Of a stretch of 6,883 nt of DNA, positions 6,282 through 6,883 are shown piece after piece. The stretch's first letter is position 1; each line of letters begins with the position of its first letter. The position numbers and the translations under genes are program-made. Source of the DNA: Burkholderiaceae bacterium. GTDB lineage: Bacteria; Pseudomonadota; Gammaproteobacteria; Burkholderiales; Burkholderiaceae_F. The stretch lies in NCBI GenBank assembly GCA_013696665.1, contig JACCYC010000343.1:1-6883 (forward strand), read 5' to 3'. The notes below the pieces were generated by a model. That model had not been told where the DNA came from, made no database searches, and was given only the letters and a program-made list of their open reading frames with translations.

Positions 6282-6883
6282 TTAGTAGCGGTAGTGATCC
6301 GGTTTGTAAGGGCCTTCTTTCGCCACGCTGATGTAGCGCGCCTGCGCATCGGTGAGCTCGGTCAATTGCGCATTCAGTTTTTTCAGCTGCAACCGTGCAA
6401 CTTTCTCGTCGAGATGTTTCGGGAGCACGTACACGCCGACCGGATAGCGGTCGGTGTTGGTGAAAAGCTCGATCTGCGCGATCACCTGATTGGCAAATGA
6501 ACTCGACATCACGTAACTCGGATGACCGGTGCCGCATCCCAGATTGACCAACCGCCCTTCGGCGAGCAGGATGATGCGCTTGCCGTCTGGGAAGATGATG
6601 TGATCGACCTGCGGCTTGATGTTTTCCCACTTGTATGGCTTGACGCCCGCGATATCGATTTCGTTGTCGAAGTGCCCGATATTGCAGACAATCGCCTGGT
6701 CTTTCATCTTGGCCATGTGATCGTGCGTGATCACCTGGAAGTTGCCGGTGGCGGTAACGAAAATGTCGGCCTTGTCGGCCGCGTAATCCATCGTCACCAC
6801 ACGGTAGCCTTCCATTGCTGCCTGCAGTGCGCAGATCGGATCGATTTCGGTGACCCAGACCTGCGCGGATAGCGCGCGCAAGG
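6282..6883 (-). CDS. ahcY: Adenosylhomocysteinase (SAH hydrolase), C-terminal part, 5' end outside window
   Basis: The NAD-dependent enzyme splits S-adenosylhomocysteine into adenosine and homocysteine, clearing the inhibitor made by methyltransferases. The window holds the last 200 codons plus two bases of another, where the bacterial enzyme has about 430-475 residues. The frame continues off the right edge, and the TTG at 6881-6879 is an internal Leu, not a start. Visible landmarks are VWVTEIDPICALQAAMEGY and the following ADIFVTATGN (second half of the NAD-binding Rossmann domain), NIGHFDNEID, GTGHPSYVMSSSFANQ (a conserved substrate-domain and hinge segment), LPKHLDEKVA, and the terminal KPDHYRY. 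The Lys and first Tyr of that last motif are known in this family to reach the NAD of the partner subunit. It heads the visible operon ahcY - holin-like - metF. SAH riboswitches are known upstream of ahcY in related bacteria; that region is not in the window. Confidence 0.97.
   Translation of the reverse strand, partial: LRALSAQVWVTEIDPICALQAAMEGYRVVTMDYAADKADIFVTATGNFQVITHDHMAKMKDQAIVCNIGHFDNEIDIAGVKPYKWENIKPQVDHIIFPDGKRIILLAEGRLVNLGCGTGHPSYVMSSSFANQVIAQIELFTNTDRYPVGVYVLPKHLDEKVARLQLKKLNAQLTELTDAQARYISVAKEGPYKPDHYRY

Noticed and set aside
5911..6630. Upstream extension of the metF frame to give a 519-residue protein
   Set aside because: The added part reads out of frame through the holin-like gene and ahcY, is Arg/Ala-rich and motif-free, and metF has a proper SD and conserved N-terminus at the TTG at 5910.

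Overview
The window looks like chromosomal DNA from a GC-rich betaproteobacterium, most likely of the order Burkholderiales. The basis is the reading-frame composition, the MTHFR C-terminal half (for example GAEIPRWIRRRLESFGDD and HFYTLN), and the gene order ahcY - small holin-like membrane protein - metF, which is familiar from that order. I did no database search, so the taxonomic call is an inference. No tRNA, rRNA, CRISPR array, insertion sequence or prophage was seen. The only phage-sounding name, 'holin', belongs to a housekeeping membrane protein family.

Layout: (1) 1-855, minus strand: a LysR-type regulator whose C-terminus runs off the left edge. (2) 856-985: a divergent intergenic region. 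It holds a perfect 9-5-9 inverted repeat lying exactly between a good -35 and -10 pointing at the lysR gene, so that the predicted transcript starts at or next to the ATG. (3) 986-1324, plus strand: a small DUF2917-family protein. (4) 1325-1521: a spacer with no clear promoter. (5) 1522-4998, plus strand: a 1158-residue membrane hybrid sensor histidine kinase (two membrane segments around a Cache-like sensor, three PAS domains, HisKA, HATPase, receiver). (6) 4999-5070: a convergent junction with small stem-loops. (7) 6883-5071, minus strand: a tight operon of ahcY (C-terminal 200 codons only), a 118-residue four-helix membrane protein, and metF, which starts with TTG in a 4-base overlap with the previous stop.

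How the genes work together: ahcY and metF belong to the activated-methyl (SAM/methionine) cycle. AhcY removes S-adenosylhomocysteine to give homocysteine, and MetF makes the 5-methyl-tetrahydrofolate that remethylates homocysteine to methionine. The membrane protein between them is of unknown role but is translationally tied to metF. The lysR/DUF2917 pair is arranged as a classic regulator and divergent target. The kinase has every catalytic residue but no HPt domain and no response-regulator gene beside it, so its output partner must be encoded elsewhere.

I see no clearly new multi-gene system here. The observations most worth testing are the lysR operator/leaderless promoter, the TTGA-coupled metF start with the holin-like protein upstream, and the orphan hybrid kinase.
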